Shown: in pieces, positions 37,326 to 48,719 of the stretch
How positions within the stretch are numbered: position 1 is the stretch's first letter
How the letters are laid out: the number at the start of each line of letters is the position of its first letter
NCBI GenBank assembly: GCA_015075555.1
Contig: JABTUD010000001.1
Coordinates: 1,364,001-1,428,000, forward strand
DNA: 64,000 nt
Direction: 5' to 3'
DNA from: Thermoflexaceae bacterium
GTDB taxonomy: Bacteria > Chloroflexota > Dehalococcoidia > Tepidiformales > Tepidiformaceae
Made by a program: the position numbers and the translations under genes
The notes under the pieces: generated by a model
The model's input: only the letters and a program-made list of their open reading frames with translations
Told to the model about the DNA's origin: nothing
Databases searched by the model: none

Positions 37326-37356
37326 CTCAGTCCTCAGTCCTCAGTCCTCATCCCTC
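37326..37356. repeat. Right inverted repeat of the IVP cassette
   Basis: CTCAGTCCTCAGTCCTCAGT continuing to CCTCATCCCTC, the reverse complement of the left repeat with one mismatch. CCTCATC units extend it to 37371. Confidence 0.85.
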
Positions 37357-37388
37357 ATCCCTCATCCCTCACAACCGGAGCAAGCCAA

Positions 37389-39851
<2,463 letters not shown>

Positions 39852-40416
39852 CCCGCCGAACCCGGAGTCGCGGCTCCCCGTGGCCGCTCGCTCTTCCACC
39901 CAAACTCGCTCTCTGGGTTCAACTTCGCCCCGGCCCGGACTGGAGCCAACACACCACCGCCCCCTGGCGCATCGGCCGGCCTACGCCTCCGCTCCGCTCC
40001 GGCGTGCGGTTCCCGCCGGCCTGCCCAGTCGCCCAACAACCACACCGGAGTCGCGGCCCCCTGTGGCCGCCTGATGTCCCACCCAAACCCGCCCTTTCGG
40101 GTTGCCCGGTGGCGGGGCACTGGCGCTGGTCACGGGTTCGACCTCCCGCTCGCTCACGTTCGCAGCTCGGATTCCGGACGGCAATGGCCAGCGCCCTCCT
40201 CCCTCCTCCCTCCTCCCTCCGAACGGCACACGCCTCTCGCTCCCGGACCACCACGGTGCTTCGCGTCCTCCCCCTCTCCCGTCACACCCTCGTAATATGC
40301 GCGAAATCGCCCCGAAACCACCCACCCATACCGTGTTGACAGGGGAAACGCGGCGAAGCGGCGCCGGCAGCCCCGCCGTTGGCCAACACAGCAACCAAGT
40401 GGAGGGGGTCTTCGTC
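39852..40416. repeat. 565-bp intergenic region with dispersed palindromic repeats
   Basis: No gene. It holds two partial copies (about 39859-39920 and 39948-40220) of the repeat family seen at 49693-50960: the hairpin GCGGCC-n6-GGCCGC followed by GATGTCCCACC, the CTCCGGCGTGCGGTTCCCGC palindrome, and a CCTCCTCCCTCC tract at the end. The ~135 bp from 39949 match 50591-50725 almost throughout. The last ~190 bp carry the amt promoter region. Confidence 0.75.
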
Positions 40417-41799
40417 ATGGAAAACCCGATCGATACCGGGAACACCGCCTGGATGCTCACCGCATCGGCGTTCGTGCTCCTGATGACGCCCGGGCTCGGA
40501 TTCTTCTACGGTGGCCTGACACGGAACAAGAACGTCCTTGCCACCATCATGCAGTCGTTCATCACCATCGGCGTGGTGGGCGTCCTCTGGGTCGTCGTCG
40601 GCTACTCGCTCGCCTTCGGCCCCGATTCCGGGCTCGGCCTCATCGGCAACTTCGACTGGATCGGGCTGAAGGGCGTCGGGCAGGAACCGGGCGGCCCGAA
40701 CGGCGCCGTCTACGGCCTCGGCATCCCGCACCTGCTCTTCATGGCCTTCCAGATGATGTTCGCCATCATCACCCCGGCGCTCATCACGGGCGCCTTCGCC
40801 GAACGGGCCCGCTTCGGTCCGTTCCTAATCTTCACGGCCATCTGGTCGCTCGTCGTCTACGTCCCCGTGGCGCACTGGGTGTTCGCCTACGATGGCTGGC
40901 TGAGCGCCTTCGCCACCAACCCCGAGACGCCCGATATCGGCCTCAACTCGCTGGACTTCGCGGGCGGGCTCGCCATTCACGTCAACGCCGGCGTGGCCGC
41001 CCTGGCGGCGGTGCTCGTCTTCGGCAAGCGCAAGGGCTATGGTTCTACCCCCATGGAACCGCACGATGTGACCATGGTTGTGCTGGGCGCGGCCCTGCTC
41101 TGGTTCGGCTGGTTCGGATTCAATGCCGGCAGCGCGGGCGGGGCCACGGGCCAGGCCGTGAGCGCGCTCGTCAACACGAACTCCGCCGCCGCTATGGCTG
41201 CCCTCACCTGGACCCTCCTGAGCTGGTGGTTTGGGGGCAAGCCGAGCGTGGTGGGCGCCGCTGCCGGCGCCGTCGCCGGGCTGGTCGCGGTCACCCCCGC
41301 TTCCGGCTACGTGCAGCCCATGGAATCGCTGGCAATCGGGTTCGGGGCGGGCGCCCTCTGCTACTTCGCCGTACGCCTGCGGGCTCGCATCAAGCTCGAT
41401 GACTCTCTCGATGTCGTCGGCGTGCATGGCGTCGGCGGCGTCTGGGGCGCGCTCGCCACGGGCCTGTTCGCCGCTGCTTCGGTGAGCGGCATCTCCTACG
41501 CCGACGGCCTCTTCAACGGCCACGCCCAGCAGATGTGGGACCAGTCCGTCGGCATCGTCGTCGTGGGCGCCTACTCGTTCATCGTCACCTTCGTCATCCT
41601 CAAGGCGCTCGACCTCATCGCCGGCATCCGCGTCTCCGAAGACGAAGAGGAGCTCGGCCTCGATGTCACCCAGCACGGCGAACGCGCCTACACCCCCGAA
41701 GAGGGCGGCATCCCGCTCGCGCCCGGGCCGGTGCTGCCCGCTCCCCCGGTGGCGTACGCGGCCGGGACATCCGCCCCCACCACGGCACACGCCCGATAG
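40417..41799 (+). CDS. amt: Ammonium transporter
   Basis: 460 residues from ATG 40417, with GGAGGGGG upstream. Eleven hydrophobic segments, with the Amt signature at about 165-195 (FAGGLAIHVNAGVAALAAVLV) giving the first twin-His region and VVGVHGVGGVWGALATGLF (about 330) the second. It conducts ammonium across the membrane. The tail after residue 410 is long and Pro/Ala-rich. glnB follows after 6 bp, the classic Amt-PII pair. Confidence 0.96.
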   Translation: MENPIDTGNTAWMLTASAFVLLMTPGLGFFYGGLTRNKNVLATIMQSFITIGVVGVLWVVVGYSLAFGPDSGLGLIGNFDWIGLKGVGQEPGGPNGAVYGLGIPHLLFMAFQMMFAIITPALITGAFAERARFGPFLIFTAIWSLVVYVPVAHWVFAYDGWLSAFATNPETPDIGLNSLDFAGGLAIHVNAGVAALAAVLVFGKRKGYGSTPMEPHDVTMVVLGAALLWFGWFGFNAGSAGGATGQAVSALVNTNSAAAMAALTWTLLSWWFGGKPSVVGAAAGAVAGLVAVTPASGYVQPMESLAIGFGAGALCYFAVRLRARIKLDDSLDVVGVHGVGGVWGALATGLFAAASVSGISYADGLFNGHAQQMWDQSVGIVVVGAYSFIVTFVILKALDLIAGIRVSEDEEELGLDVTQHGERAYTPEEGGIPLAPGPVLPAPPVAYAAGTSAPTTAHAR

Positions 41800-42153
<354 letters not shown>

Positions 42154-42303
42154 GAGCGGCCACTCCTCCGTCCTCCCTCCTCCCGGGGGCGGGGCGGGGC
42201 AGCGTAACAAGAACTTCACGGCCGCGGGCCCCGCGAGGGGTGGTTGGCAGCGTGAAAAACGTCACAATAGCCTGAAGCCGCATCACCGCAAGGAGAGAAC
42301 CGC

Positions 42304-43743
42304 GTGACCCCAGAGGAAATCAAGGCCTATTGCCAGGCGAACAACGTCCGCTTTGTCGATGTGAAGTTCGTCGACCTTTTCGGGCTGTGGCAGCACTTCA
42401 CGCGCCCCATCCACGAGCTGAACGATTGGACCGACTACGAGCGCTCGGCATGGCGGAACGGCTGGGGCTTCGATGGGTCGAGCATTCGCGGCTTCCAGAA
42501 GATCGAAGAGTCGGACATGCTCCTGGTGCCTGACCCGGAGACGGCGCTGATCGACCCGGCAATCCAGATGCCGTCGCTCTCGGTGGTCTGCAATGTCGAA
42601 GACCCCGTCACGCGGCAGCCCTACAGCCGCGACCCGCGCCACATCGCCCAGAAGGCCGAGCGCTACCTGAAGGAGACCGGCATCGGCGACACCGTCTATG
42701 TCGGGCCCGAGCTCGAGTTCTTCATCTTCGATGACGTGCGCTTCAACAGCGACCAGCACTCGGCCTTCTACTCGGTCGATTCGAACGAGGGTATCTGGAA
42801 CAGCGGACGCGACCAGGGCGGCATGAACCTGGCCTACCGGCCCCGCTTCAAGGAGGGCTACTTCCCGGTCAGCCCGCACGACAGCCAGACCGACATCCGC
42901 AACGAAATGGCCGATGTGATGGAGCGCTGCGGCATCCAGGTCGAGCTCCACCACCACGAGGTTGCCACCGCCGGCCAGGGCGAGATCGACATGCGCTTCG
43001 ATACCCTGACGCGCATGGCCGACAAGTCGATGCTCTACAAATACATCGTCAAGAACGTGGCCAAGAAGCACGGCAAGGTCGCCACCTTCATGCCGAAGCC
43101 GCTCTTCCAGGACAACGGCTCGGGGATGCACTGCCACCTGAGCATCTGGAAGAACGGCGTCAACCTCTTCTTCGATGAGAAGGGCTACGCCATGACGAGC
43201 GAGATGTGCCGCTCCTATATCGCCGGGCTCATCCGCCACGGCAAGGCCCTGATGGCCATCTGCGCGCCCACCACCAACAGCTACAAGCGGCTCGTGCCGG
43301 GCTACGAAGCGCCCGTGAACCTCGTCTACAGCGCCCGGAACCGTTCCGCCGCCTGCCGCATCCCCATGGTGAGCACCGACCCGCGCCAGAAGCGCGTTGA
43401 GTTCCGCCCGCCCGACCCTTCGGCCAACCCTTACCTCGCCTTCGCGGCCATCCTCATGGCCGGCCTCGATGGCATCAGGAACGGCTGGGACCCGGGCCCG
43501 GCGCTCGACAAGACGAACCTCTTCGACCTCACGCCCGAGGAGCTGGCGAGCGTCCCCACCGTTGCCCAGTCCCTCGATGGCTCCCTGCGCGCCCTGGAAG
43601 AAGACCACGATTTCCTCCTGCAGGGCGGCGTCTTCACGCCCGACGTAATCGAGACGTGGCTGGCCTATAAGTACGAGAACGAGGTCGACCCGGTTCGCAT
43701 GCGGCCCCATCCCTACGAGTTCCACCTCTACTTCGACGCCTGA
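42304..43743 (+). CDS. glnA: Glutamine synthetase type I, adenylylation Tyr replaced by Phe
   Basis: 479 residues from GTG 42304 (AAGGAGAG upstream). GSI motifs: GWGFDGSSIRGF (about 57-68), the ATP site KPLFQDNGSGMHCHLS (about 263-278) and RVEFRPPDPSANPYLAF (about 361-377, Arg/Glu-rich active site). It makes glutamine from glutamate and ammonia. The loop that carries the adenylylated tyrosine in E. coli (NLYDLPPEE) reads NLFDLTPEE, so Tyr397 is Phe. It follows amt and glnB on the same strand. Confidence 0.97.
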   Translation: MTPEEIKAYCQANNVRFVDVKFVDLFGLWQHFTRPIHELNDWTDYERSAWRNGWGFDGSSIRGFQKIEESDMLLVPDPETALIDPAIQMPSLSVVCNVEDPVTRQPYSRDPRHIAQKAERYLKETGIGDTVYVGPELEFFIFDDVRFNSDQHSAFYSVDSNEGIWNSGRDQGGMNLAYRPRFKEGYFPVSPHDSQTDIRNEMADVMERCGIQVELHHHEVATAGQGEIDMRFDTLTRMADKSMLYKYIVKNVAKKHGKVATFMPKPLFQDNGSGMHCHLSIWKNGVNLFFDEKGYAMTSEMCRSYIAGLIRHGKALMAICAPTTNSYKRLVPGYEAPVNLVYSARNRSAACRIPMVSTDPRQKRVEFRPPDPSANPYLAFAAILMAGLDGIRNGWDPGPALDKTNLFDLTPEELASVPTVAQSLDGSLRALEEDHDFLLQGGVFTPDVIETWLAYKYENEVDPVRMRPHPYEFHLYFDA

Positions 43744-43767
43744 CCTTCCGGGGGGAAGGATCGTGCG

Positions 43768-43804
43768 AGGGGGGCTGCCGCGAGGCAGTCCCCTTCGTTG
43801 TTTC
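43768..43804 (+). terminator. Terminator after glnA
   Basis: AGGGGGGCTGCC pairs with GGCAGTCCCCTT (one G-U wobble, one mismatch) around a GCGA loop, followed by CGTTGTTTC. Confidence 0.75.
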
Positions 43805-43892
43805 GCCCGGCCGGGCCGCGCTGGCGGTGCTCCTGCCCGTCGATGCAGGCCGCGGTGGTATCTTCAGCTCCGAAGCCAGGAGGAGCGTGCCC

Positions 43893-45314
43893 ATGGATAC
43901 CGCCGAATTTCGCCGCCACGCCCACGCTGTGGCCGACTGGATAGCCGACTACATGGAGGGCGTGGAGCGCTTCCCCGTACGAGCGCAGGTCAGGCCAGGC
44001 GAGATCGCGTCGCAACTCGCCCCGGCCCCGCCGGCGCAGGGCGAACCCATGGAGCGAATCCTCGCAGACTTTGAGTCCGTGGTGCTGCCGGGCATTACCC
44101 ACTGGCAGCACCCGTCGTTCTTCGCCTACTTCCCGGCCAACTCAAGCCCGCCGTCGCTGCTGGCGGAGATGCTGACTGCCGCGCTCGGCGCCAACTGCAT
44201 GCTCTGGCAGACTTCGCCGGCCGCAACCGAGATGGAGACGCGCGTGCTCGACTGGCTGCGCCAGCTCACCGGATTGCCCGAAGGCCTCCACGGCGTCATC
44301 CAGGACTCGGCTTCGAGCGCCACCCTCTGCGCCATCCTGACCGCGCGCGAACGGGCGACGGGCTGGAAGGCAAACGAGGAGGGCCTGCGCACGTCGCCGC
44401 CGCTGGCCGTTTACTGCTCGACCGAAACGCACTCGTCGGTCGAAAAGGACGTGAAGGTGGCGGGGCTGGGCCGCAGGCATCTGCGGGCGGTGCCTGTCGA
44501 CGAGCGCTTCGCCATGCGCCCGGGCGCCCTGGAGGAGGCGATCGCCGCCGACCGGGCAGCGGGCATTGTCCCTGCCTGCGTGGTCGCTACGCTCGGTACC
44601 ACGGGCGTGGGGGCGTTCGACCCCCTGCGACCCATCGGCGAGATCTGCCGGCGGGAGGGGGTGTTCCTCCACGTCGATGCTGCCTGGGCCGGGAGCGCAT
44701 TCATTCTGCCCGAGCACCGGCGCTGGCTCGACGGCATCGAATACGCCGACAGCTTCGTTTTCAACCCCCATAAGTGGCTCTTCACGAACTTCGATTGCTC
44801 TGCGCACTTCGTGCGCGACCCGGCCGGCCTCGTTCGAACGCTCGAGATCCTCCCCGCCTACCTGCAGACGCGCGAACGGGCCGAAGTGATCGACTATCGC
44901 GACTGGGGCGTCCCCCTCGGCCGCCGCTTCCGCGCGCTGAAGCTGTGGTTCGTCCTGCGCTCCTACGGTGCCGAAGGACTGCGCGCACGAATCGCAGACC
45001 ACATTGCCCTCGCGGCGGATCTGGAGCGGACAATTGCGGCCGAGCCCGGTTTCGAGCTCATGGCGCCGCGGAGCCTGGCACTCCTCAATTTCCGCTACCA
45101 TCCCGCAGGAGTGGACGACGGCGCCGCTCTCGACCGCCTAAATGAGGTGCTCCTCGAACGGCTGAACGCCAGCGGCCGCCTCTATCTCACCCAGAATCGC
45201 GTGAATGGCGCCTACGCCATCCGTTTCTCCATCGGCCAGACGGGTACGGAGCGGCGCCACATCGAATCCGCCTGGGCCGAGATCCGGGCGACAGCGCACA
45301 GTCTCGAGGCCTGA
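43893..45314 (+). CDS. PLP-dependent amino-acid decarboxylase (aromatic/group II type)
   Basis: 473 residues from ATG 43893, with AGGAGGAG upstream. Group II decarboxylase features: THWQHPSFFAYFPANSS near the N-terminus, HSSVEKDVKVAGLG (about 194-207, PLP-stacking His), LHVDAAWAGSA (about 262-272) and the Schiff-base Lys in FNPHKWLFTNFDCSA (about 296-300). Similar to aromatic-L-amino-acid decarboxylases acting on Trp, Tyr, Phe or DOPA. The specific amino acid is uncertain. It is downstream of the glnA terminator and likely separately transcribed. Confidence 0.92.
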   Translation: MDTAEFRRHAHAVADWIADYMEGVERFPVRAQVRPGEIASQLAPAPPAQGEPMERILADFESVVLPGITHWQHPSFFAYFPANSSPPSLLAEMLTAALGANCMLWQTSPAATEMETRVLDWLRQLTGLPEGLHGVIQDSASSATLCAILTARERATGWKANEEGLRTSPPLAVYCSTETHSSVEKDVKVAGLGRRHLRAVPVDERFAMRPGALEEAIAADRAAGIVPACVVATLGTTGVGAFDPLRPIGEICRREGVFLHVDAAWAGSAFILPEHRRWLDGIEYADSFVFNPHKWLFTNFDCSAHFVRDPAGLVRTLEILPAYLQTRERAEVIDYRDWGVPLGRRFRALKLWFVLRSYGAEGLRARIADHIALAADLERTIAAEPGFELMAPRSLALLNFRYHPAGVDDGAALDRLNEVLLERLNASGRLYLTQNRVNGAYAIRFSIGQTGTERRHIESAWAEIRATAHSLEA

Positions 45315-45516
45315 CCCCCGGCCTGTGCGCCCGGTCCTGCCAGTTCTTCACGGAAGCGGCCCTCACGGAAGGGGCCAGCCATGCCGATCCTCAAGGTGAC
45401 AGAACCGCGGGCCCAGCGTGAAGGTTTGCCATTTTTCGGCTGTGAATACCGTCGAGACGCCGCCGCACCGCGCTTCTGAGCATACAATCGGCCAAACCTC
45501 GCGGAGGGAAGGGCCT

Positions 45517-46194
45517 GTGCGCATACCGTTCCGCCGCAGACGCCGGTCCGCGGATGACGGCCCCGCGCCGGCCGCAGGCACCCCTGCCGGGGGAGAGGCC
45601 ACGCTGGAGCCTGAGCACGCCATGCCCGGAACCGCGACCCCCATCGCCACCACGGAACCACCCGCACCGGCGCCGTTCGCTGCTCACAACGGCCGTCTTG
45701 CCGGCTCGCTGCGCAACCAGGTCGGCAGCTCCGACCTCCGCGCCGAACGCCTTGTCCGGCAGCTGCGTGTCCAGCTCGACGAACTGAAGGAACGGATCGA
45801 CGGCCGTGCCGTGCCCGCCGACCTCACCCTGGTGGACCTTGCCGCGGTGGCAGCCGACCCCGCAGCTGCGGCCGAGCTCCCGGCGCCGCTGCTTGTCCGC
45901 GCCCTGGCCGAAGCGCACCGCCGCATAGTCGAGTCCGAGGAATGCGCCGCCGGTCAGAGCAGTACGATCGATGCCCTCAACGCTCGCCTCCATGAATTGG
46001 AATCGGAGCGCGCCTACGCACGCGGGAGGCTCCAGACCCTCGAAGATGTCATCGCCGCCCTGCACGCCAACCTTGAAGACCTCCGCCTCGTGCGCGATGC
46101 CGCCCGGCCGCTCCCGCTTGCTCCGGGGCCGCGCGCTCTGCGGGCCAGCGAGCAGACCGCGGTCGAATCGTTCCCGGTGGTCGAAGAAGCATGA
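45517..46194 (+). CDS. Coiled-coil protein of unknown function
   Basis: 225 residues from GTG 45517 (GGAGGGAAGGG upstream); the frame is open to 45418 without SD support. A basic start (MRIPFRRRRRS), an Ala/Pro-rich stretch, then predicted coiled coils (LRAERLVRQLRVQLDELKERI, and ESEECAAGQSSTIDALNARL to about 205). No family recognised. Its stop overlaps the next start by 4 bp (ATGA), so the two coiled-coil proteins are probably partners. Confidence 0.7.
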   Translation: MRIPFRRRRRSADDGPAPAAGTPAGGEATLEPEHAMPGTATPIATTEPPAPAPFAAHNGRLAGSLRNQVGSSDLRAERLVRQLRVQLDELKERIDGRAVPADLTLVDLAAVAADPAAAAELPAPLLVRALAEAHRRIVESEECAAGQSSTIDALNARLHELESERAYARGRLQTLEDVIAALHANLEDLRLVRDAARPLPLAPGPRALRASEQTAVESFPVVEEA

Positions 46195-46469
46195 GCGCCG
46201 AGCGCCCGCTGGCTCCCGGTGTGGTTGCCGATGCCGAACGCCAGGTGCTCGCGCTTGAAGCGCGCATGCTGCGCGAAGAGGCCCAGGCTCGCTATTCGGA
46301 GGTCGACCTGCTGGTCGCCGCCCTGCGCGACCACATCAAGGACCTGCGCCAGGAGCGTGACCGGCTGCTCTCCGAGGTGGCCCGGCTTCGCGACGACGCA
46401 CGCCGTCACTCAGCGGCGTGGCTGCTCCGCGGCTCAAAGGGGAACCGCCCGGGCACTCCGCTCTCGTAG
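46191..46469 (+). CDS. Small coiled-coil protein
   Basis: 92 residues, nearly all one amphipathic coiled coil (VLALEARMLREEAQARYSEV, then DHIKDLRQERDRLLSEVARLRDD). Translationally coupled to the preceding coiled-coil gene. No known family. Confidence 0.7.
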   Translation: MSAERPLAPGVVADAERQVLALEARMLREEAQARYSEVDLLVAALRDHIKDLRQERDRLLSEVARLRDDARRHSAAWLLRGSKGNRPGTPLS

Positions 46470-46523
46470 CCCTGCACCACTGCTGGTCGCTACGCGCTGC
46501 CAATCAGACGTTCGGCCAGGATC

Positions 46524-46847
46524 CTAGACAAAGGGGTTGTCGTCGAATCGTTCGCCACCTGTGAGGTGGATGGCCGCCGCCCACGCCGCCAGCACCCCGG
46601 CGAAACCTGCCACCGGCGCCACGGGAATCGCGAGCAACGGCGCCTGGCGCACAGCCATCACGGCGCCAACCGCCGCGCCCGCAGCAATCCCTGCGAAGGC
46701 CAGCCCCCGCCAGAGCATTGGGAACTCGGGAACCAGGCGGAAAGGCTGTTCAGGCGGAAGGAACGCCTCGCCCCCGTGTTCGCACCCCCCGTGCCCCTGC
46801 TCGGCATCTGCGTGCTCGTGGTCGCACTGGCCGCATTCGCCCGCCAT
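46524..46847 (-). CDS. Small His/Cys-rich membrane protein
   Basis: 107 residues from ATG 46847, one base after the stop of the Trm112-like gene. The N-terminus (CGQCDHEHADAEQGHGGCEH) is dense in Cys and His and likely binds metal; two hydrophobic segments follow (about 47-70 and 73-92). No family recognised. It is near tupABC, but a link to metal transport is only suggestive. Confidence 0.7.
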   Translation of the reverse strand: MAGECGQCDHEHADAEQGHGGCEHGGEAFLPPEQPFRLVPEFPMLWRGLAFAGIAAGAAVGAVMAVRQAPLLAIPVAPVAGFAGVLAAWAAAIHLTGGERFDDNPFV

Positions 46848-46848
46848 G

Positions 46849-47031
46849 TCAGTCGCGCAGGTCCGGGGGCAGGAGATTGGGGATACCTTCCTCGATCGGG
46901 AATGTCTCGTTACAGGCCGCGCAGTAGAGCTTCCCATCGAGGATCTCAGCGCCCTCTTCCTTTTCAACCGTGAGCTGAAGGTCGCCCTTGCACAGGGGGC
47001 AGACGAGGATCTCCATCAGGTCGTGACGCAT
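46849..47031 (-). CDS. Trm112-like zinc-ribbon protein
   Basis: 60 residues. MEILVCPLCKGDL and KLYCAACNETFPIEEGIPNLL give the CxxC...CxxC ribbon and the EGIPxLLP end typical of bacterial Trm112 family proteins (UPF0434). Archaeal and eukaryotic relatives activate methyltransferases. Coupled to the small membrane protein gene. Confidence 0.92.
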   Translation of the reverse strand: MRHDLMEILVCPLCKGDLQLTVEKEEGAEILDGKLYCAACNETFPIEEGIPNLLPPDLRD

Positions 47032-47056
47032 GGCTGAATCCTACAGCGAAGAGCCG

Positions 47057-48022
47057 CTAGACGTTAGCCGCGTCGTCGCCTTTCGGGAAGCGAATGACAG
47101 ATGCTGCTGCCGCCGAGACGGTGAGGCCTGCCCCGGCATCGGGAGCGCTACCCTCGATGGGAACGGAGACGCGAACCGGGCCGATCGCCCCGGCCGCCTC
47201 GCGGTGAGTTCCCAGGTCCACCACCTCGTGGACGTTGAGGGTGAAGCACACCTCGCCGGGCACGGGGCGGAGCGCTCCAGGGGCGATCGCCACCACTTCC
47301 TTCTCCCCGGGGATGATGGTGTAGCCCAGGAACTCGGCCGAGAGAACATCCGGGGGACGCAGCACGACATCCCGCTTCGTGCCGGCCGCGTGGACGCGCC
47401 CGTCAATCAGTACCACGAGGTCGTCGGCAAGGCGCAGGGCCTCGCCGCGATCATGGGTCACGACGATGGTGGTGGTCGCGAAGTCCCGGAGCAGGCCCGG
47501 GAGGTCGCCCAGGAGCTGCCTGCGCGCAGGTCCATCGAGCCCCGAAAGAGGCTCATCGAGCAATGTGACCGGCGCCCTCAGGCAGAGTGCGCGCGCGAGA
47601 TTCGCTCGCTGTGCCTCCCCGCCTGAAACCCGGTGGGCATCCCGTTCAAGGAGATGAGCGATGCCACAGGCCCCCGCTGCTTCTTCGATGCGCGCGGAGC
47701 GGGTCCGGGCATCAAGGCCGCGCAGCCGGAGACCGAGGTCGAGGTTGGTGCGCACCGTCCCGCCAATGAATACTGCCTTCTGGAACGAATAGGCCACGCG
47801 CTCGCGGGTGGTGCCGTTGTGGCGAACGGGCGCCCCCCCGATGCGGATTTTGCCGGTTTCCGGCCGATCGAGGGCAGCGATCAGGCGCAGGAGGGTGGTC
47901 TTGCCCGCACCATTGGGGCCGAGCAGCGCCGTGGTCCGGCCCCCTGCGAAGCGCAGGCCGGGAATCGCCAGGACGTCGCGACCCGCACGCACGAACCGCA
48001 TCCCTTCGATTGCGACCTCCAT
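47057..48022 (-). CDS. tupC: Tungstate ABC transporter, ATP-binding protein
   Basis: 321 residues. Walker A GPNGAGKTTLL (about 35-45), Q-loop YSFQKA, signature VSGGEAQRANLARAL (about 133-147) and Walker B VTLLDEPLSGLDG (about 152-164). The last ~90 residues form a TOBE/regulatory-like extension. Its ATG overlaps the permease stop by one base. It powers oxyanion uptake together with the permease and binding protein encoded upstream. Confidence 0.9.
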   Translation of the reverse strand: MEVAIEGMRFVRAGRDVLAIPGLRFAGGRTTALLGPNGAGKTTLLRLIAALDRPETGKIRIGGAPVRHNGTTRERVAYSFQKAVFIGGTVRTNLDLGLRLRGLDARTRSARIEEAAGACGIAHLLERDAHRVSGGEAQRANLARALCLRAPVTLLDEPLSGLDGPARRQLLGDLPGLLRDFATTTIVVTHDRGEALRLADDLVVLIDGRVHAAGTKRDVVLRPPDVLSAEFLGYTIIPGEKEVVAIAPGALRPVPGEVCFTLNVHEVVDLGTHREAAGAIGPVRVSVPIEGSAPDAGAGLTVSAAAASVIRFPKGDDAANV

Positions 48023-48717
48023 CAGGTACGCCGCCGCTGCTGGACGACCGTCAACGCGAGGTTCACGGAGAATGCCATCGCCAGCAATATCAGGCCGAGG
48101 GCAATAGCGCTCGCGGTCTCCCCGCGGCTCGTCTCCGTGACGATGGCGGTCGTCAGGACGCGGGTCTCGCCCTTGATGTTCCCGCCCACCGCCATCGAGG
48201 CGCCCACCTCGGAGACGACCGCGCCAAAGCCAGCCATCACCGCGGCCAGCAGCCCGAGGTGTGCTTCGCGCACAAGCAACCAGAGCGTGCGAACCCGGCC
48301 GGCGCCCAGGGTTGCGAGAAGGTCCGGCAGCTCGCGCGGCAGCGCCTGGATCGAGGCCGCCGTGAATCCCGCTACCAATGGCAGGGCGATGATGAACTGG
48401 GCGATGACCATCGCCCGCCGCGTATAGATCAGCTCAAGCCCACCAAATGGCCCGCTGCGCACCAGCATCAGCCACACCACCAGTCCCACAACCACGGGTG
48501 GCATTCCCATTCCGGTGTTCACCATGCTCAGCGCGAGGTTGCGCCCGGGGAACTGGCCCCGGGCGAGCACGTAGCCCAGGGGCACACCAACCAGCAGAGA
48601 GAGAACCGTTGCCGAGCCCGAGACGAGGATGGTGCGGAGCGCGACTTCACGGATGGTGGCATCGCCCTCGATCACGAGGCGGATGGCTTCGCGCAACCCG
48701 TCCCAGAGCTCGGCCAC
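48022..48717 (-). CDS. tupB: Tungstate ABC transporter, permease
   Basis: 231 residues with about six membrane segments. The EAA-type loop is at about 130-150 (RELPDLLATLGAGRVRTLW). SEVGASMAVGGNIKGETRVLTTAI is characteristic of TupB permeases. It lies 2 bp after tupA. Confidence 0.9.
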   Translation of the reverse strand: MAELWDGLREAIRLVIEGDATIREVALRTILVSGSATVLSLLVGVPLGYVLARGQFPGRNLALSMVNTGMGMPPVVVGLVVWLMLVRSGPFGGLELIYTRRAMVIAQFIIALPLVAGFTAASIQALPRELPDLLATLGAGRVRTLWLLVREAHLGLLAAVMAGFGAVVSEVGASMAVGGNIKGETRVLTTAIVTETSRGETASAIALGLILLAMAFSVNLALTVVQQRRRT

Positions 48718-48719
48718 TG

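Larger units (their letters stand above)
36893..37371 (+). mobile_element. Candidate four-helix-bundle (IVP) cassette with inverted ends
   Basis: A single small gene (36926-37315) is bounded by 31-bp inverted repeats, 30/31 identical, each made of GAGGACT heptamers ending in GAGGGA[CT]. The right end continues with three CCTCATC units. The cassette interrupts the dnaJ-hspR-clpC order and rewrites the end of hspR. No transposase is present and no target duplication could be seen, so the mode of movement is unknown. Confidence 0.6.

Noticed and set aside
40125-40165. GGTTCGAC segment reminiscent of a tRNA T-arm
   Set aside because: No acceptor stem, anticodon arm or CCA-proximal pairing around it; it belongs to a dispersed repeat copy.
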